In this document: positions 9,361-18,874 of the stretch, piece by piece | How the letters are laid out: each line of letters starts with the position of its first letter | Numbering within the stretch: the stretch's first letter is position 1 | NCBI RefSeq assembly: GCF_003382565.3 | Contig: NZ_CP086253.1 | Location: forward strand, 3,410,001-3,474,000 | Direction of reading: 5' to 3' | Source of the DNA: Pectobacterium aquaticum | GTDB lineage: Bacteria; Pseudomonadota; Gammaproteobacteria; Enterobacterales; Enterobacteriaceae | Length of the DNA: 64,000 bases | Program-made: the position numbers and the translations under genes | Notes under the pieces: model-generated | The model's input: the letters and a program-made list of their open reading frames with translations, nothing else | Databases searched by the model: none | Told to the model about the DNA's origin: nothing

Positions 9361-9821
9361 TAGTAAAACCCGAGTTCCTGACTTCGGTCTGTCAGCTCCT
9401 GCATGGCTTGCATACTTTCATTTTCACGCTGTTCTTTGTATTGCATCAAATCAGCAAAAAGCACGCGGCGATGACGACCTGTTTTATGGAAAGGAAGATG
9501 GCCTTCTTCCAAAAGCTTCACCATATGTGGCCGTGAAACATTCAGAATATTTGCCGCTTCTTGTGTCGTTAACTCAGCCTGCACGGGGACAATCTGGACA
9601 GCATTACCCGCCGCCAGTTCGCCAAGGATACTCATCAAAAGCGTGAGTGCTGAGGTAGGCAACTCGATCCGATGGGCAATATCATGCGCATCCTGAATCG
9701 AAATTTCCTGTGTTTCCAGCTTCGTAGACAGGTAGGTTGCAAGCTGCCTTTGTCCACGGATAGCGGCCTCCATTTCTTTTGGAGCCGGAAGGCTCAAACT
9801 ATTTAGAGGAGTATTTTTCAT
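9360..9821 (-). CDS. Excisionase/MerR-type HTH antitoxin-like protein
   Basis: A 153-residue protein with a MerR/excisionase-like helix-turn-helix (LTTQEAANILNVSRPHMVKLLEEG, then HKTGRHRRV) around residues 85-125. The N-terminal half is helical and may serve for dimerisation. It directly precedes and overlaps the PIN gene, so it probably binds the toxin and represses the operon. A TTG one codon upstream is also open; the ATG at 9821 is preferred, with a weak GGA upstream. Confidence 0.72.
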   Translation of the reverse strand: MKNTPLNSLSLPAPKEMEAAIRGQRQLATYLSTKLETQEISIQDAHDIAHRIELPTSALTLLMSILGELAAGNAVQIVPVQAELTTQEAANILNVSRPHMVKLLEEGHLPFHKTGRHRRVLFADLMQYKEQRENESMQAMQELTDRSQELGFY

Positions 9822-9998
9822 CAAGTATTCCAGCGTTCTTCAGTTTGTTAATTCGTTACAGAGTAGCGATATCAGCGCCAAGGGCTAACATCGTTAAAAG
9901 GAACATTAATCGAAATAAACGTAAATCGCAATATTCGAAACGATTAATTCTCACTCAGAGCCGATTCAGGAAGCGGTAGGCCCGTTGCACGAAGAGAA

Positions 9999-10026
9999 AT
10001 AAAAAAAGGCCGCATTACGCGGCCCT
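9999..10026 (-). terminator. Probable thyA terminator
   Basis: GGCCGC at 10008-10013 pairs with GCGGCC at 10019-10024 around a five-base loop. The run of seven A on the plus strand next to it becomes a U-tract for the minus-strand thyA transcript. It lies about 20 bases after the thyA stop. Confidence 0.85.
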
Positions 10027-10044
10027 GAAAAAGGTGGGGAAGTT

Positions 10045-10839
10045 TTAGATGGCAACGGGCGCTTTGATGGCGGGATGTGGATCGTATCCCTCGATTTCAA
10101 AGTCCTCGAAGCGGTAGTCGAACAGCGTATCAGGACGGCGCTTAATCACCAGTTTAGGCAGCGCACGCGGTTCACGGCTCAACTGTAGATTCGTCTGTTC
10201 CAGATGGTTGTTGTACAGATGCGTGTCGCCACCGGTCCAGACGAAATCACCGACATCCAGATCGCACTGCTGCGCCACCATATGCACCAACAGCGCATAG
10301 CTGGCGATGTTGAACGGCAGGCCGAGGAAGATATCGCACGAGCGCTGATAAAGCTGGCAAGAGAGTTTGCCATCCGCCACGTAGAACTGGAAAAACGCGT
10401 GGCACGGTGCCAGCGCCATTTTGTCCAGCTCACCCACATTCCAGGCTGACACGATAATACGGCGAGAATCTGGATCCTGTCTCAACTGGGTCAGGACATT
10501 CTTCAACTGGTCGATCTCACGACCGTCTGCAGCGCCCCACGAACGCCACTGTTTACCGTAAACCGGCCCCAAATCGCCGTTCTCATCCGCCCATTCATCC
10601 CAAATACTGACTTTATTTTCATGCAGATAAGCAACATTGGTATCGCCATTCAGGAACCAGAGCAGCTCATGAATAATCGAACGCAGGTGGCATTTTTTGG
10701 TGGTAACCAGCGGAAACCCGTCCTGCAAGTTGAAACGCATCTGATGGCCGAAAATAGAACGCGTGCCCGTGCCAGTACGGTCGGCTTTCGGCGTGCCCTC
10801 TTCAAGCACTTTTTTCATCAGATCCAGATACTGTTTCAT
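10045..10839 (-). CDS. thyA: Thymidylate synthase
   Basis: A 264-residue protein, the same length as E. coli ThyA. It converts dUMP and methylene-tetrahydrofolate to dTMP and dihydrofolate in the cytoplasm. The catalytic cysteine is in the APCHAFFQF block; the [13 protein letters not shown] and DTHLYNNH substrate-binding blocks are present, and the C-terminus ends KAPVAI. It starts about 35 bases after lgt, so the pair is likely cotranscribed as in E. coli. Confidence 0.98.
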   Translation of the reverse strand: MKQYLDLMKKVLEEGTPKADRTGTGTRSIFGHQMRFNLQDGFPLVTTKKCHLRSIIHELLWFLNGDTNVAYLHENKVSIWDEWADENGDLGPVYGKQWRSWGAADGREIDQLKNVLTQLRQDPDSRRIIVSAWNVGELDKMALAPCHAFFQFYVADGKLSCQLYQRSCDIFLGLPFNIASYALLVHMVAQQCDLDVGDFVWTGGDTHLYNNHLEQTNLQLSREPRALPKLVIKRRPDTLFDYRFEDFEIEGYDPHPAIKAPVAI

Positions 10840-10875
10840 ACTACCTCACCACAAATATTAAAGAAGGACAGCGGA

Positions 10876-11742
10876 TTATTGCTTTACAGGCTGACGGCGA
10901 TAGGCCCAGACCATCATCAGAATACCGGCGATCACCATCGGCAACGACAGGATTTGCCCCATGCTGAACAGGCCGCCAAACAGCCCCAGTTGCGCATCCG
11001 GCTGGCGGAAGAATTCAGTAATGATTCGGAACATGCCATAACCGATCAGGAAAAGCCCTGAAACGCTGCCCATCGGCCGAGATTTACGGATAAAAAGATT
11101 CAGAATGATAAACAGCGCCACACCTTCCAACATCATTTGATACAACTGGGAAGGATGACGCGGCAGCATGCCGTACTGATTGAAAATCGCCTGCCATTGC
11201 GGGTTGCTGACGGCCAGCACCATATCTTCGCCGCGCGAGCCAGAAAACAGCATGGCCCACGGCGTATCCGTCGTCACGCGTCCCCACAGTTCGCCGTTGA
11301 TAAAGTTGCCCAGCCGACCGGCACCAAGCCCGAAAGGAATCAGAGGGGCAATAAAATCAGCAACCTGGAAGAAATTGCGTTTGGTGCGATGAGCAAACCA
11401 CAGCATAACGCAGATGACGCCCATTAAGCCGCCGTGGAACGACATGCCGCCATCCCAGACTTTGAAAAGATAGAGCGGGTTTTCAAGAAATGACGGGAAG
11501 GCATAAAACAGGACATAGCCCAGACGCCCGCCGACGAAGACGCCAAGGAACCCCATATATAGCAGGTTTTCGACTTCATCTTTGGTCCAACCGCTACCCA
11601 GTTTATTCGCCCGACGCACCGCCAGCCACATGGCAAATATAAAACCCACCAAATACATCAGCCCATACCAGTGCAGCGCCAGCGGGCCGATTGAGAAAAT
11701 CACGGGATCAAACTGAGGAAACGCCAGATAGCTTGTCGTCAT
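10876..11742 (-). CDS. lgt: Phosphatidylglycerol-prolipoprotein diacylglyceryl transferase
   Basis: An inner-membrane enzyme that transfers diacylglycerol from phosphatidylglycerol to the lipobox cysteine of prolipoproteins, the first step of lipoprotein maturation. The protein is about 288 residues with seven hydrophobic segments. The Lgt signature [16 protein letters not shown] is present, as is the SFHGG motif. Two adjacent ATG codons (11745 and 11742) are possible; the second aligns with the E. coli start MTSSYL. Upstream lies ptsP at about 225 bases. Confidence 0.96.
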   Translation of the reverse strand: MTTSYLAFPQFDPVIFSIGPLALHWYGLMYLVGFIFAMWLAVRRANKLGSGWTKDEVENLLYMGFLGVFVGGRLGYVLFYAFPSFLENPLYLFKVWDGGMSFHGGLMGVICVMLWFAHRTKRNFFQVADFIAPLIPFGLGAGRLGNFINGELWGRVTTDTPWAMLFSGSRGEDMVLAVSNPQWQAIFNQYGMLPRHPSQLYQMMLEGVALFIILNLFIRKSRPMGSVSGLFLIGYGMFRIITEFFRQPDAQLGLFGGLFSMGQILSLPMVIAGILMMVWAYRRQPVKQ

Positions 11743-11968
11743 CATTCACCACATATTTTATTGTGTTATCCCTACTTTCGGGATTGTCATTGATAGGCAA
11801 AAGGCAGGAGAATGAATCTGTTCCTGCGAACCGCGGTGGCGAATCATAGCATATGCGCCCACGCTCGTTGATCGCGGAGGGGAAAAGTTCTGTAAAACAT
11901 TGAGTCGTTGTTAAACATTTACTCGCAATTAAATCTTAATGTCTCCGTCGATATCGCACCGCGACGAA

Positions 11969-14215
11969 TTAGCGCCCACCGCGAATCAAGCCGCCCAATC
12001 CGCGCTCTTCCATAAAGATCGCCGCCCACTGTCGGACTTCCGTCGCGCTCTGCGCACCGAGCAATTGCTTCACCAACGCCTGCGATTCCGCCAGCGTAAT
12101 TTGGCGCAGCAGATATTTAATTCGCGCAACGCTACGTCCGTTCATACTGAGTGAGCGATAGCCCAGCCCCGTCAGCAGCAGTGCGCCGAGCGCTTCTCCC
12201 GCCATTTCACCGCACACGGAAAGCGGAATATTATGCCGCTCGCACTCGACGGCAATCATATTCAACGCCTGCAACATGGAAGGATGCAGACTGTCATAAA
12301 GCGATGCCACGTGAGCGTTGTTACGATCTACCGCCAGCAGATACTGTGTCAAATCGTTCGTACCAACCGAAACAAAATCGATGCGGGAAGCCAGATGAGG
12401 GAGCAGGAACAGCATCGACGGCACTTCGATCATGATCCCGATTCGCGGCTTGGGCTGCGGGAAGCCCAGCAATTCTTCTACTTCGCTCGCGGCCTGATCG
12501 ATCAGGCGACGCGCTTCACTGATTTCATCCAGACTGCTGACCATCGGCAGCAGGATGTTGAGGTTGCCACTATGCGCGTTAGCACGCAGCATGGCGCGCA
12601 CCTGAATCAGAAAGATTTCAGGCTGATCGAGCGTAATACGAATACCGCGCCAGCCAAGGCACGGGTTCTCTTCGCTAATAGGCAGATAAGGCAGCGGCTT
12701 ATCCGCGCCGATATCCAGCGTGCGCAGCATCACGGGTCGCGTAGGGTAAAGCGCCAACATGCTTTGATATTGCGCCATCTGCTCATCTTCAGACGGAAAT
12801 CCGCTTTGCAACATAAACGGGATTTCCGTGCGATACAGACCCACGCCATCAACCTGATTGATAAAGCGTTTTTCGTGTTCAACGCTGAGCCCCGCATTCA
12901 ACATGACCTGAATGCGTTCGCCGCTTTTCAGTACGGCAGGCTGTTCCATTTCGCCTTCGGCTAGGCGAGTCAGCTCATTTTCTTCCGTCAACAGACGCTG
13001 GTATTCCTGTACCAGCACGGGTTCAGGATCGACCAGCAGCTCACCGCGATAGCCGTCGATAATCAGCTGTCGCTGATGCAGCAGTTCGGGCTGGATGTCT
13101 GCGCCCACCAGCGTCGGAATGCCCATGGCACGGACGAGAATCGCTGCATGCGAATTCGCGGCACCGTCATAGACAACAACCCCCGCCAGACGCTCAGGCG
13201 GCAACTCTGCCAGTAGCGTGGCCGTCAATTCATCCGCTACGAGGATAAAGCGCTCAGGCCACTGCCCCATGATTTGCGCGTTATCGTCGAGGTGAAACAG
13301 CAGCCGCTGCCCGAGCGCACGCAGATCGCCCGCACGCTCGCGTAAATAAGTATCCTGCAAATTGGCAAACTGCGCGGCAAAACGCTCGATCACCAGCTTC
13401 ACGGCCCACTCGGCGGCATTGCCCGCATCGACTTCCTGAAAGAGTTCACGCTTGAGCCGTGCATCATTGAGCAAGTGCGAGTACAAATCGAAAATCGCAG
13501 CGCTCTCTTTCTGCGCGCTGGCGCTAAACCGCTTGCTGAAGCGGCGGAATTCCGCCGTAGCCTCTTCCAGCGCCTGCGTTAAACGGGAGCGCTCACGCTC
13601 GCTGTCCAGACTCGATGCGGGAAAAACCTGTTCCAGAGAAGGCTGAGTACAATCCTGCCAGCCGGGGGCAATCGCCACACCGGGTGCAGCCACCAGCGCC
13701 TTAACGCGCGTCTGACGGTATTGACCGAAGAGCGTTTTTATCTGTGAAAGGGAAAGAATAGCGGCCATCTGCGTGGCAAGCGTCACCATGAACGATTCTT
13801 CGTTTTTATCAAACTGACGATGTTCACGCTGCTGCACCACCAGTACGCCCAGCAGGTGGCGACGGTAGATAATGGGGACGCCAAGAAAAGAGCGAAAATG
13901 TTCCTCTTTCACGGCGGGAATATATTTGAAACTAGGGTGTGCACGCGCATCGGCCAGATTGATGGGCTCAGCACGTTGCCCGACCAGCCCGACAATACCT
14001 TGCCCGAACGCCAGCGTAACCGTGCGCCCGCGCGGCTTTTTCAACCCGCGCGTTGCCATCAGGTAATAACATTGACGATCGTGATCGGCCAGATAAATGG
14101 AACAGACTTCCGTGTCCATAGCCTGACAGGTCTCATTGACCAGAATGTCCAGCGCATCACTAAGGCGGGCCGTTGCCGCAACGTTTTCGACAATTTCTCG
14201 CAAGCGCGTGAGCAT
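11969..14215 (-). CDS. ptsP: PTS(Ntr) phosphoenolpyruvate phosphotransferase (enzyme I Ntr)
   Basis: A 748-residue protein with an N-terminal GAF domain (about 1-165), then the enzyme I helical and phosphohistidine domains (GAANSHAAILVRAMGIPTLVGAD contains the active histidine), and a C-terminal PEP-binding TIM barrel (YRTEIPFMLQ, ISEENPCLGWRGIRI, GTNDLTQYLLAVDRNN). It phosphorylates NPr from PEP and starts the nitrogen-related PTS cascade that reports on nitrogen and potassium status. It ends close to lgt and begins 12 bases after rppH, so rppH-ptsP are probably one operon, as in E. coli. Confidence 0.97.
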   Translation of the reverse strand: MLTRLREIVENVAATARLSDALDILVNETCQAMDTEVCSIYLADHDRQCYYLMATRGLKKPRGRTVTLAFGQGIVGLVGQRAEPINLADARAHPSFKYIPAVKEEHFRSFLGVPIIYRRHLLGVLVVQQREHRQFDKNEESFMVTLATQMAAILSLSQIKTLFGQYRQTRVKALVAAPGVAIAPGWQDCTQPSLEQVFPASSLDSERERSRLTQALEEATAEFRRFSKRFSASAQKESAAIFDLYSHLLNDARLKRELFQEVDAGNAAEWAVKLVIERFAAQFANLQDTYLRERAGDLRALGQRLLFHLDDNAQIMGQWPERFILVADELTATLLAELPPERLAGVVVYDGAANSHAAILVRAMGIPTLVGADIQPELLHQRQLIIDGYRGELLVDPEPVLVQEYQRLLTEENELTRLAEGEMEQPAVLKSGERIQVMLNAGLSVEHEKRFINQVDGVGLYRTEIPFMLQSGFPSEDEQMAQYQSMLALYPTRPVMLRTLDIGADKPLPYLPISEENPCLGWRGIRITLDQPEIFLIQVRAMLRANAHSGNLNILLPMVSSLDEISEARRLIDQAASEVEELLGFPQPKPRIGIMIEVPSMLFLLPHLASRIDFVSVGTNDLTQYLLAVDRNNAHVASLYDSLHPSMLQALNMIAVECERHNIPLSVCGEMAGEALGALLLTGLGYRSLSMNGRSVARIKYLLRQITLAESQALVKQLLGAQSATEVRQWAAIFMEERGLGGLIRGGR

Positions 14216-14227
14216 AATGTGCCTAAA

Positions 14228-14761
14228 TTACCCTCTTTTTCGCCGAAGACCGGATGGCGTAATCACTCGAGCCGCAACACTCTCCTGAAGCAGTATCACC
14301 GGATTGATAAATTCCTTCATCACGCGACGATAGACATCTCGCTTAAAAGAGACGACCTGACGTACCGGATACCAGTAACTCACCCAGCGCCAGCCATCAA
14401 ACTCCGGCGTGCCGCTGCTCTGCATATTGATATCCGATTCATTACACATCAATTGTAGCAAAAACCATTTCTGCTTTTGGCCGATACAGACCGGTTTTGT
14501 ATCCCAACGCACCAAACGCTTTGGTAATTTATAGCGTAACCAGTTACGGGTAGATGCCAATACGCGCACATCCTTTTTTCTTAACCCGACTTCTTCAAAC
14601 AGTTCGCGGTACATCGCCTGCTCAGCACTTTCACCGGGGTTAATTCCCCCCTGAGGAAACTGCCAAGAGTGCTGACCATAGCGCCGGGCCCACATCACCT
14701 GCCCCTGCCGATTACAAATTACAATACCAACGTTTGGGCGGTAGCCATCATCATCGATCAC
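14228..14761 (-). CDS. rppH: RNA pyrophosphohydrolase RppH
   Basis: A Nudix hydrolase that removes pyrophosphate from 5'-triphosphate RNA and so triggers RNase E-dependent decay. The Nudix box is [23 protein letters not shown]. The frame is open further upstream to 14899, but homology with E. coli ([20 protein letters not shown]) and a GAGGT ribosome-binding site set the start at a GTG at 14761, giving 177 residues (E. coli 176). It lies just upstream of ptsP and next to the DnaA-box region. Confidence 0.96.
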   Translation of the reverse strand: MIDDDGYRPNVGIVICNRQGQVMWARRYGQHSWQFPQGGINPGESAEQAMYRELFEEVGLRKKDVRVLASTRNWLRYKLPKRLVRWDTKPVCIGQKQKWFLLQLMCNESDINMQSSGTPEFDGWRWVSYWYPVRQVVSFKRDVYRRVMKEFINPVILLQESVAARVITPSGLRRKRG

Positions 14762-14914
14762 CGGACTACCTCGATAAACATCAATGCAAAGATGTCCTGA
14801 TTGTTTCACACTCCCGTCAGGTGGTAAACCACTGCTTAGAAAGCATGTGATACGAATAAAAGTAAGATAACCCACAGATAAGATCAAAGTTATAAACATG
14901 TGAAGACAAGAATC

Positions 14915-15262
14915 GGCAATTTATTCACTTTTTCTGTGGACATCTTTGTGCAGAACCCATGAAGAAGTGAGTAAAACTCATTTTTAATGAAGAAAAAATA
15001 TTAATGCGAATTAAAAATTAATGCTTTTTATTCATAAAATTACAAACCATTTTACTTGAAATGTCGCTCCCTTATTTTTTGTTCAAATGGCATACAATAC
15101 AAGGTTGGCGAAAGATCGCACTATGCCGATTTTATCCACAGGCAATACCTCAAAGTCAGGCAATAAATAGGCAAAAACAGCAAAAAGGCCGAGCGTCAAG
15201 GCTGTAAATCGAACCAGTAATTCATGTTTATGTGGGTTATCCAAGAAATCTGTGGATAACCT
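14915..15262. promoter_or_regulatory. DARS2-like DnaA-reactivating region (DnaA-box cluster)
   Basis: The 700-bp gap between rppH and mutH is unusually long. It contains two perfect DnaA boxes: TTATCCACA at 15132-15140 and its reverse complement TGTGGATAA at 15251-15259. Weaker matches are TTATTCACT at 14921-14929 (8/9), TGTGGACAT at 14935-14943 (7/9) and TTATCCAAG at 15237-15245 (7/9). An AT-rich stretch at about 14980-15060 separates the groups. In E. coli the DARS2 element, which converts DnaA-ADP to DnaA-ATP, lies in this same mutH-rppH gap. Position and boxes together support the call; the IHF and Fis sites were not resolved by eye. Confidence 0.75.
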
Positions 15263-15457
15263 AGTATAAGATCCTGTTTATTGTCGGTGGCTATACGTGC
15301 ACAGTTTGCAAAACGGAGTTAAGTGATCGTCATCACACTAAAAAAAAGCACTACGAATCATGCTATTATTGTTTTTCTCCACAGTCTTGCAGGCTGTGTA
15401 TGGGTATTTTCTATCTATTGTATTTTTTTTGAGCGGAAAAACATCGGGCTATACGCT

Positions 15458-16153
15458 ATGAATTCACCCACGGTTCACACGACTGCACCACCAAGTGAGC
15501 ACACGTTGCTGGAGCGCGCGCAATCCCTCGCGGGCTATAATCTCGCGGAATTAGCGGACATCTCTCGCCTGCGCCTTCCTGCCAACCTGAAACGTGATAA
15601 AGGCTGGATTGGTATCTTGCTGGAGCGTTTTCTCGGCGCAAGCGCAGGTAGCAAGCCCGAGCAGGATTTCCCCGACATCGGCGTTGAGCTAAAAACTATT
15701 CCTATTGATGAACAGGGCAAACCGCTGGAAACCACGTTCGTCTGCGTCGCTCCGTTAACAGGCAACAGCGGCGTGACGTGGGAAAGCAGCCATGTTCGGC
15801 ATAAGCTCGCGCGGGTATTGTGGATTCCGGTGGAAGGTTCACGCCATATCCCGCTGGGAGAACGCCGCATTGGCACACCGCTGATCTGGAGCCCCAATGA
15901 AGAGGAAGAGGAACAGTTGCGCTGCGATTGGGAAGAGTTGATGGACCTGATCGTGCTTGGCCGGGTAGAAAGCATCACCGCCCGACATGGCGAAGTACTG
16001 CAACTACGCCCCAAAGCGGCAAATAGCCGAGCATTAACCGAGGCAATTGGCGAGTTTGGTCAACCGATTCTGACCTTACCGCGCGGGTTCTACCTGAAAA
16101 AAACCTTCACCGCGCCGCTACTCGCCCGCCACTTTATGCAGCTAAGCCGCTGA
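15458..16153 (+). CDS. mutH: DNA mismatch repair endonuclease MutH
   Basis: A 231-residue endonuclease that nicks the unmethylated strand at hemimethylated GATC sites in MutSL-directed repair. The catalytic triad D70, E77 and K79 (D-x6-E-L-K) has the same numbering as in E. coli (229 residues). The frame is open from 15323, but the extra 45 residues are not part of the family and run through AT-rich DNA; the ATG at 15458 aligns with E. coli. A CRP-like sequence AGTGA-N6-TCACA lies at 15322-15337 upstream. Confidence 0.96.
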   Translation: MNSPTVHTTAPPSEHTLLERAQSLAGYNLAELADISRLRLPANLKRDKGWIGILLERFLGASAGSKPEQDFPDIGVELKTIPIDEQGKPLETTFVCVAPLTGNSGVTWESSHVRHKLARVLWIPVEGSRHIPLGERRIGTPLIWSPNEEEEEQLRCDWEELMDLIVLGRVESITARHGEVLQLRPKAANSRALTEAIGEFGQPILTLPRGFYLKKTFTAPLLARHFMQLSR

Positions 16154-16367
16154 GTTTCATTCGTATCGTGTTTCATTAGCACGATGCTTCATCATCGCCC
16201 CGCTTCATCGTACACTAGCCTCATACGCCGCACGCTATTACGCAGCAATCGAGCGGCAAAGGAAACAACGGGGAAAGGCATGACGCCAACCCAGAGCAAA
16301 AGGGATGCCAGCACACGGCTGCAATGCGAAGTATGACGAGTATATTTCTACGACATCACACTTTCGC

Positions 16368-16398
16368 TTGCCTACGCCCCGAGCTGGCAGAGTATAAT
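16368..16398 (+). promoter_or_regulatory. Candidate sigma-70 promoter for ygdQ
   Basis: A perfect TATAAT at 16393-16398 lies about 35 bases before the ygdQ ATG. TTGCCT at 16368-16373 is a possible -35 with a long (19-base) spacer, so only the -10 is convincing. Confidence 0.5.
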
Positions 16399-16432
16399 AT
16401 CGTTTACGTTTCGTTTAAGGTGTATTGATATA

Positions 16433-17149
16433 ATGTTTGATTGGATTGTTGATCCGAACGCATGGTTGGCATTGGGAACGCTGACTATTCTGGAAATCGT
16501 TCTTGGGATCGATAACATTATTTTCCTGTCTCTGGTTGTCGCCAAACTGCCTAAAGCCCAGCAAAACAAAGCTCGCCGTATCGGGTTGATGGGCGCGATG
16601 TTAATGCGTTTGGGACTGCTCGCTTCTATTGCCTGGGTCATACGTCTGACCGACCCGCTGTTTACCGTCGCAGGCAATGAAATTTCCACACGCGATCTGA
16701 TCCTGTTCTTCGGGGGACTCTTCCTGATCTGGAAGTCGAGTATGGAAATTCACGAAACCGTCGAAGGCGGTTCAGAAGACCATACTTCCAAGGTGTACTC
16801 TTTCTTTGGCGCGATTGTGCAGATCATGATGCTGGATATTATCTTCAGCCTGGATTCGGTGATCACTGCTGTCGGCCTGTCTGACCATCTGTTTATTATG
16901 ATGGCAGCGGTTGTTATTGCCGTTCTCGTGATGATGTTCTCTGCGCGCCCTATCGGCGAGTTTGTCGAACGCCATCCGTCAGTCAAAATGCTGGCCTTGT
17001 CATTCCTGATCCTGGTCGGGTTCACCCTGATTCTGGAAAGTTTCGACATTCACGTACCGAAAGGCTACATCTACTTCGCTATGTTCTTCTCAATGTCCGT
17101 CGAGGCGTTGAACCTGCTACGCAGTAAAAAAGAAAAAGCAGCACACTGA
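16433..17149 (+). CDS. ygdQ: TerC-family inner-membrane protein YgdQ
   Basis: A 238-residue integral membrane protein with about seven transmembrane segments and the TerC signatures LEIVLGIDNIIFLS and DIIFSLDSVITAVGL, whose acidic residues within membrane helices suggest metal-ion handling. It is nearly identical in layout to E. coli YgdQ (237 residues) and occupies the same position after mutH. Relatives include Alx and TerC (manganese efflux, tellurite resistance), but the substrate of YgdQ is not established. A stem-loop follows at 17185. Confidence 0.92.
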   Translation: MFDWIVDPNAWLALGTLTILEIVLGIDNIIFLSLVVAKLPKAQQNKARRIGLMGAMLMRLGLLASIAWVIRLTDPLFTVAGNEISTRDLILFFGGLFLIWKSSMEIHETVEGGSEDHTSKVYSFFGAIVQIMMLDIIFSLDSVITAVGLSDHLFIMMAAVVIAVLVMMFSARPIGEFVERHPSVKMLALSFLILVGFTLILESFDIHVPKGYIYFAMFFSMSVEALNLLRSKKEKAAH

Positions 17150-17184
17150 TCGCTGCATAGCGAGCGCTCACGATAAAGACGTCA

Positions 17185-17213
17185 TAATCAGGCGGCAACC
17201 TGCCGCCTGATTA
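17185..17213. terminator. Stem-loop after ygdQ
   Basis: TAATCAGGCGGCA at 17185-17197 is perfectly complementary to TGCCGCCTGATTA at 17201-17213, with a three-base loop. The stem is long, but the 3' flank is only moderately T-rich, so termination efficiency is uncertain. Confidence 0.6.
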
Positions 17214-17324
17214 CACAATAATTAATTCCCTCCAAACACATTTTTTCCATTATTCCTACGTTATCCCCCGCAACCATTTGCTAGACTCGCCTTAGATTTG
17301 GGCATTTATGAACGGGTTAATAGG

Positions 17325-17543
17325 ATGAAAGTACCGATGAAAATGGCAATCACACTGGCGTTATTATTCACTCTGGCAGGCTGTTCCAGTGACTACGTGA
17401 TGGCGACAAAAGAGGGGCAAATGCTCCTGACGCAGGGAAAACCCGTGCTGGATAAAGATACCGGGTTGCTCAGCTATACCGATGAGCAAGGTAATCAGAA
17501 ACAAATCAACCGCGATCAAATCTCCCAGATCGTGCAGCGCTAG
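17325..17543 (+). CDS. ygdR: YgdI/YgdR family lipoprotein
   Basis: A small (72-residue) predicted outer-membrane lipoprotein. The lipobox LAGC places the modified cysteine at about residue 20, followed by [11 protein letters not shown] and a DUF903 domain that resembles E. coli YgdR almost position for position. The start is uncertain: 17298, 17325 and 17337 are all in frame, and 17325 gives the family length. The biological role of the family is unknown. It lies between ygdQ and tas as in E. coli. Confidence 0.88.
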   Translation: MKVPMKMAITLALLFTLAGCSSDYVMATKEGQMLLTQGKPVLDKDTGLLSYTDEQGNQKQINRDQISQIVQR

Positions 17544-17748
17544 CCTCAGCTTTAGCCCGATATTCCCACCATCGGGCGACGTCTTCCAGCAAAATCCTGC
17601 TAACGGCAATAGAAGAGACTTCCCCACTCGCCACGGCTTCGTTATAGTCGAATTCAGGTGTGTCTTCCCAAAATCATTGGAATCGCAGCAAATCATGCGG
17701 AGATGACGGGAAATGCGCCTGCTATTTTCAGACATAAGGAAGCTGGCA

Positions 17749-18810
17749 ATGCAATATCACCGTATACCTCATAGTTCTTTAGAAGTGAGCGTGCTGGGCC
17801 TTGGTACGATGACCTTTGGCGAACAGAACAGCGAAGCAGACGCTCATGCCCAGTTAGATCACGCCATTGCCGCAGGTGTTAACCTGATTGACACAGCAGA
17901 AATGTATGCCGTTCCTCCTCGCCCAGAAACACAGGGGTTAACCGAGAGCTATATTGGCTCCTGGCTGAAATCCCGTGGCGGACGTGAAAAATTGATTGTG
18001 GCGAGTAAAGTCTCCGGCCCCGTGCGCGGAAGCGATCACAGCATCCGGCCACAGCAGGCGCTGGACAGAAAAAACATCCGTGCGGCGTTGGATGCCAGCC
18101 TGCAACGCCTGAACACCGACTATATCGATCTCTATCAGCTACATTGGCCACAGCGCCAGACCAACTGCTTTGGCAAGCTGAGCTATCAGTATACGGATGA
18201 CAAACCGCAATATACTGACGACAAATCGGTCGTCACGCTGCTGGAAACGCTGGAAGCGCTGAATGAGCAAGTACGTGCAGGTAAGATCCGCTACATCGGC
18301 GTATCCAACGAAACCCCGTGGGGCGTGATGCGCTATCTGCATCTGGCGGAAAAGCACGACCTGGCACGTATCGTGTCGATTCAGAATCCCTACAGCCTGC
18401 TGAACCGCAGTTTTGAAGTCGGCCTAGCGGAAATCAGCCAGCATGAAGGTGTGGAACTTCTCGCCTATTCATCACTGGCATTCGGTACGCTGACGGGGAA
18501 ATACCTGAACGGCGCAAAACCGGCCAATGCGCGCAACACGCTATTTAGCCGCTTCACCCGCTATACCGGCCCACAGGCCCAGGCAGCCGTTGCCGAATAT
18601 GTGGCACTGGCGCAAAAGCACGGTCTGAATCCGGCGCAAATGGCATTGGCGTTTGTGCGTCAGCAGCCGTTCGTCGCCAGTACGCTGCTAGGCGCGACCA
18701 CGCTGGAACAACTGCAAACCAACCTCGACAGCCAGAACCTGACGCTGGACGGCGAGATACTTGACGAACTGGAAGCGATCCATCGCCGCTTCACATTCCC
18801 AGCACCGTAA
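17749..18810 (+). CDS. tas: Aldo/keto reductase Tas
   Basis: A 353-residue NADP(H)-dependent aldo/keto reductase of the Tas type (E. coli 346 residues). The opening MQYHRIPHSSLEVSVLGLGTMTFG is nearly identical to E. coli, and the AKR catalytic set is visible (D and Y in NLIDTAEMY, K in ASKVSG, H in LYQLHWPQ). AAGGA precedes the ATG at 17749; the frame extends 12 codons upstream without support. In E. coli the next genes are lplT-aas; here a terminator and yggN follow, so a synteny block ends here. Confidence 0.95.
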   Translation: MQYHRIPHSSLEVSVLGLGTMTFGEQNSEADAHAQLDHAIAAGVNLIDTAEMYAVPPRPETQGLTESYIGSWLKSRGGREKLIVASKVSGPVRGSDHSIRPQQALDRKNIRAALDASLQRLNTDYIDLYQLHWPQRQTNCFGKLSYQYTDDKPQYTDDKSVVTLLETLEALNEQVRAGKIRYIGVSNETPWGVMRYLHLAEKHDLARIVSIQNPYSLLNRSFEVGLAEISQHEGVELLAYSSLAFGTLTGKYLNGAKPANARNTLFSRFTRYTGPQAQAAVAEYVALAQKHGLNPAQMALAFVRQQPFVASTLLGATTLEQLQTNLDSQNLTLDGEILDELEAIHRRFTFPAP

Positions 18811-18815
18811 ACGAC

Positions 18816-18848
18816 AAAACCGAGCATTACTTGATGCTCGGTTTTCTT
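18816..18848. terminator. Bidirectional terminator between tas and yggN
   Basis: AAAACCGAGCAT at 18816-18827 pairs perfectly with ATGCTCGGTTTT at 18834-18845. A-rich and T-rich flanks serve both the plus-strand tas transcript and the convergent minus-strand yggN transcript. Confidence 0.9.
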
Positions 18849-18874
18849 TCTTTATCTGTACTCGACTTGCACAC

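Noticed and set aside
12233..12964. 243-codon plus-strand frame opposite ptsP
   Set aside because: Antisense shadow of a well-supported conserved gene; product composition is atypical.
16265..16346. Possible degenerate third copy of the 6.5/35.1-kb intergenic repeat (gaagtatgacgagtata)
   Set aside because: Only the last 17 or so bases match convincingly. The rest can be aligned only with many gaps, so it is not listed as a feature.
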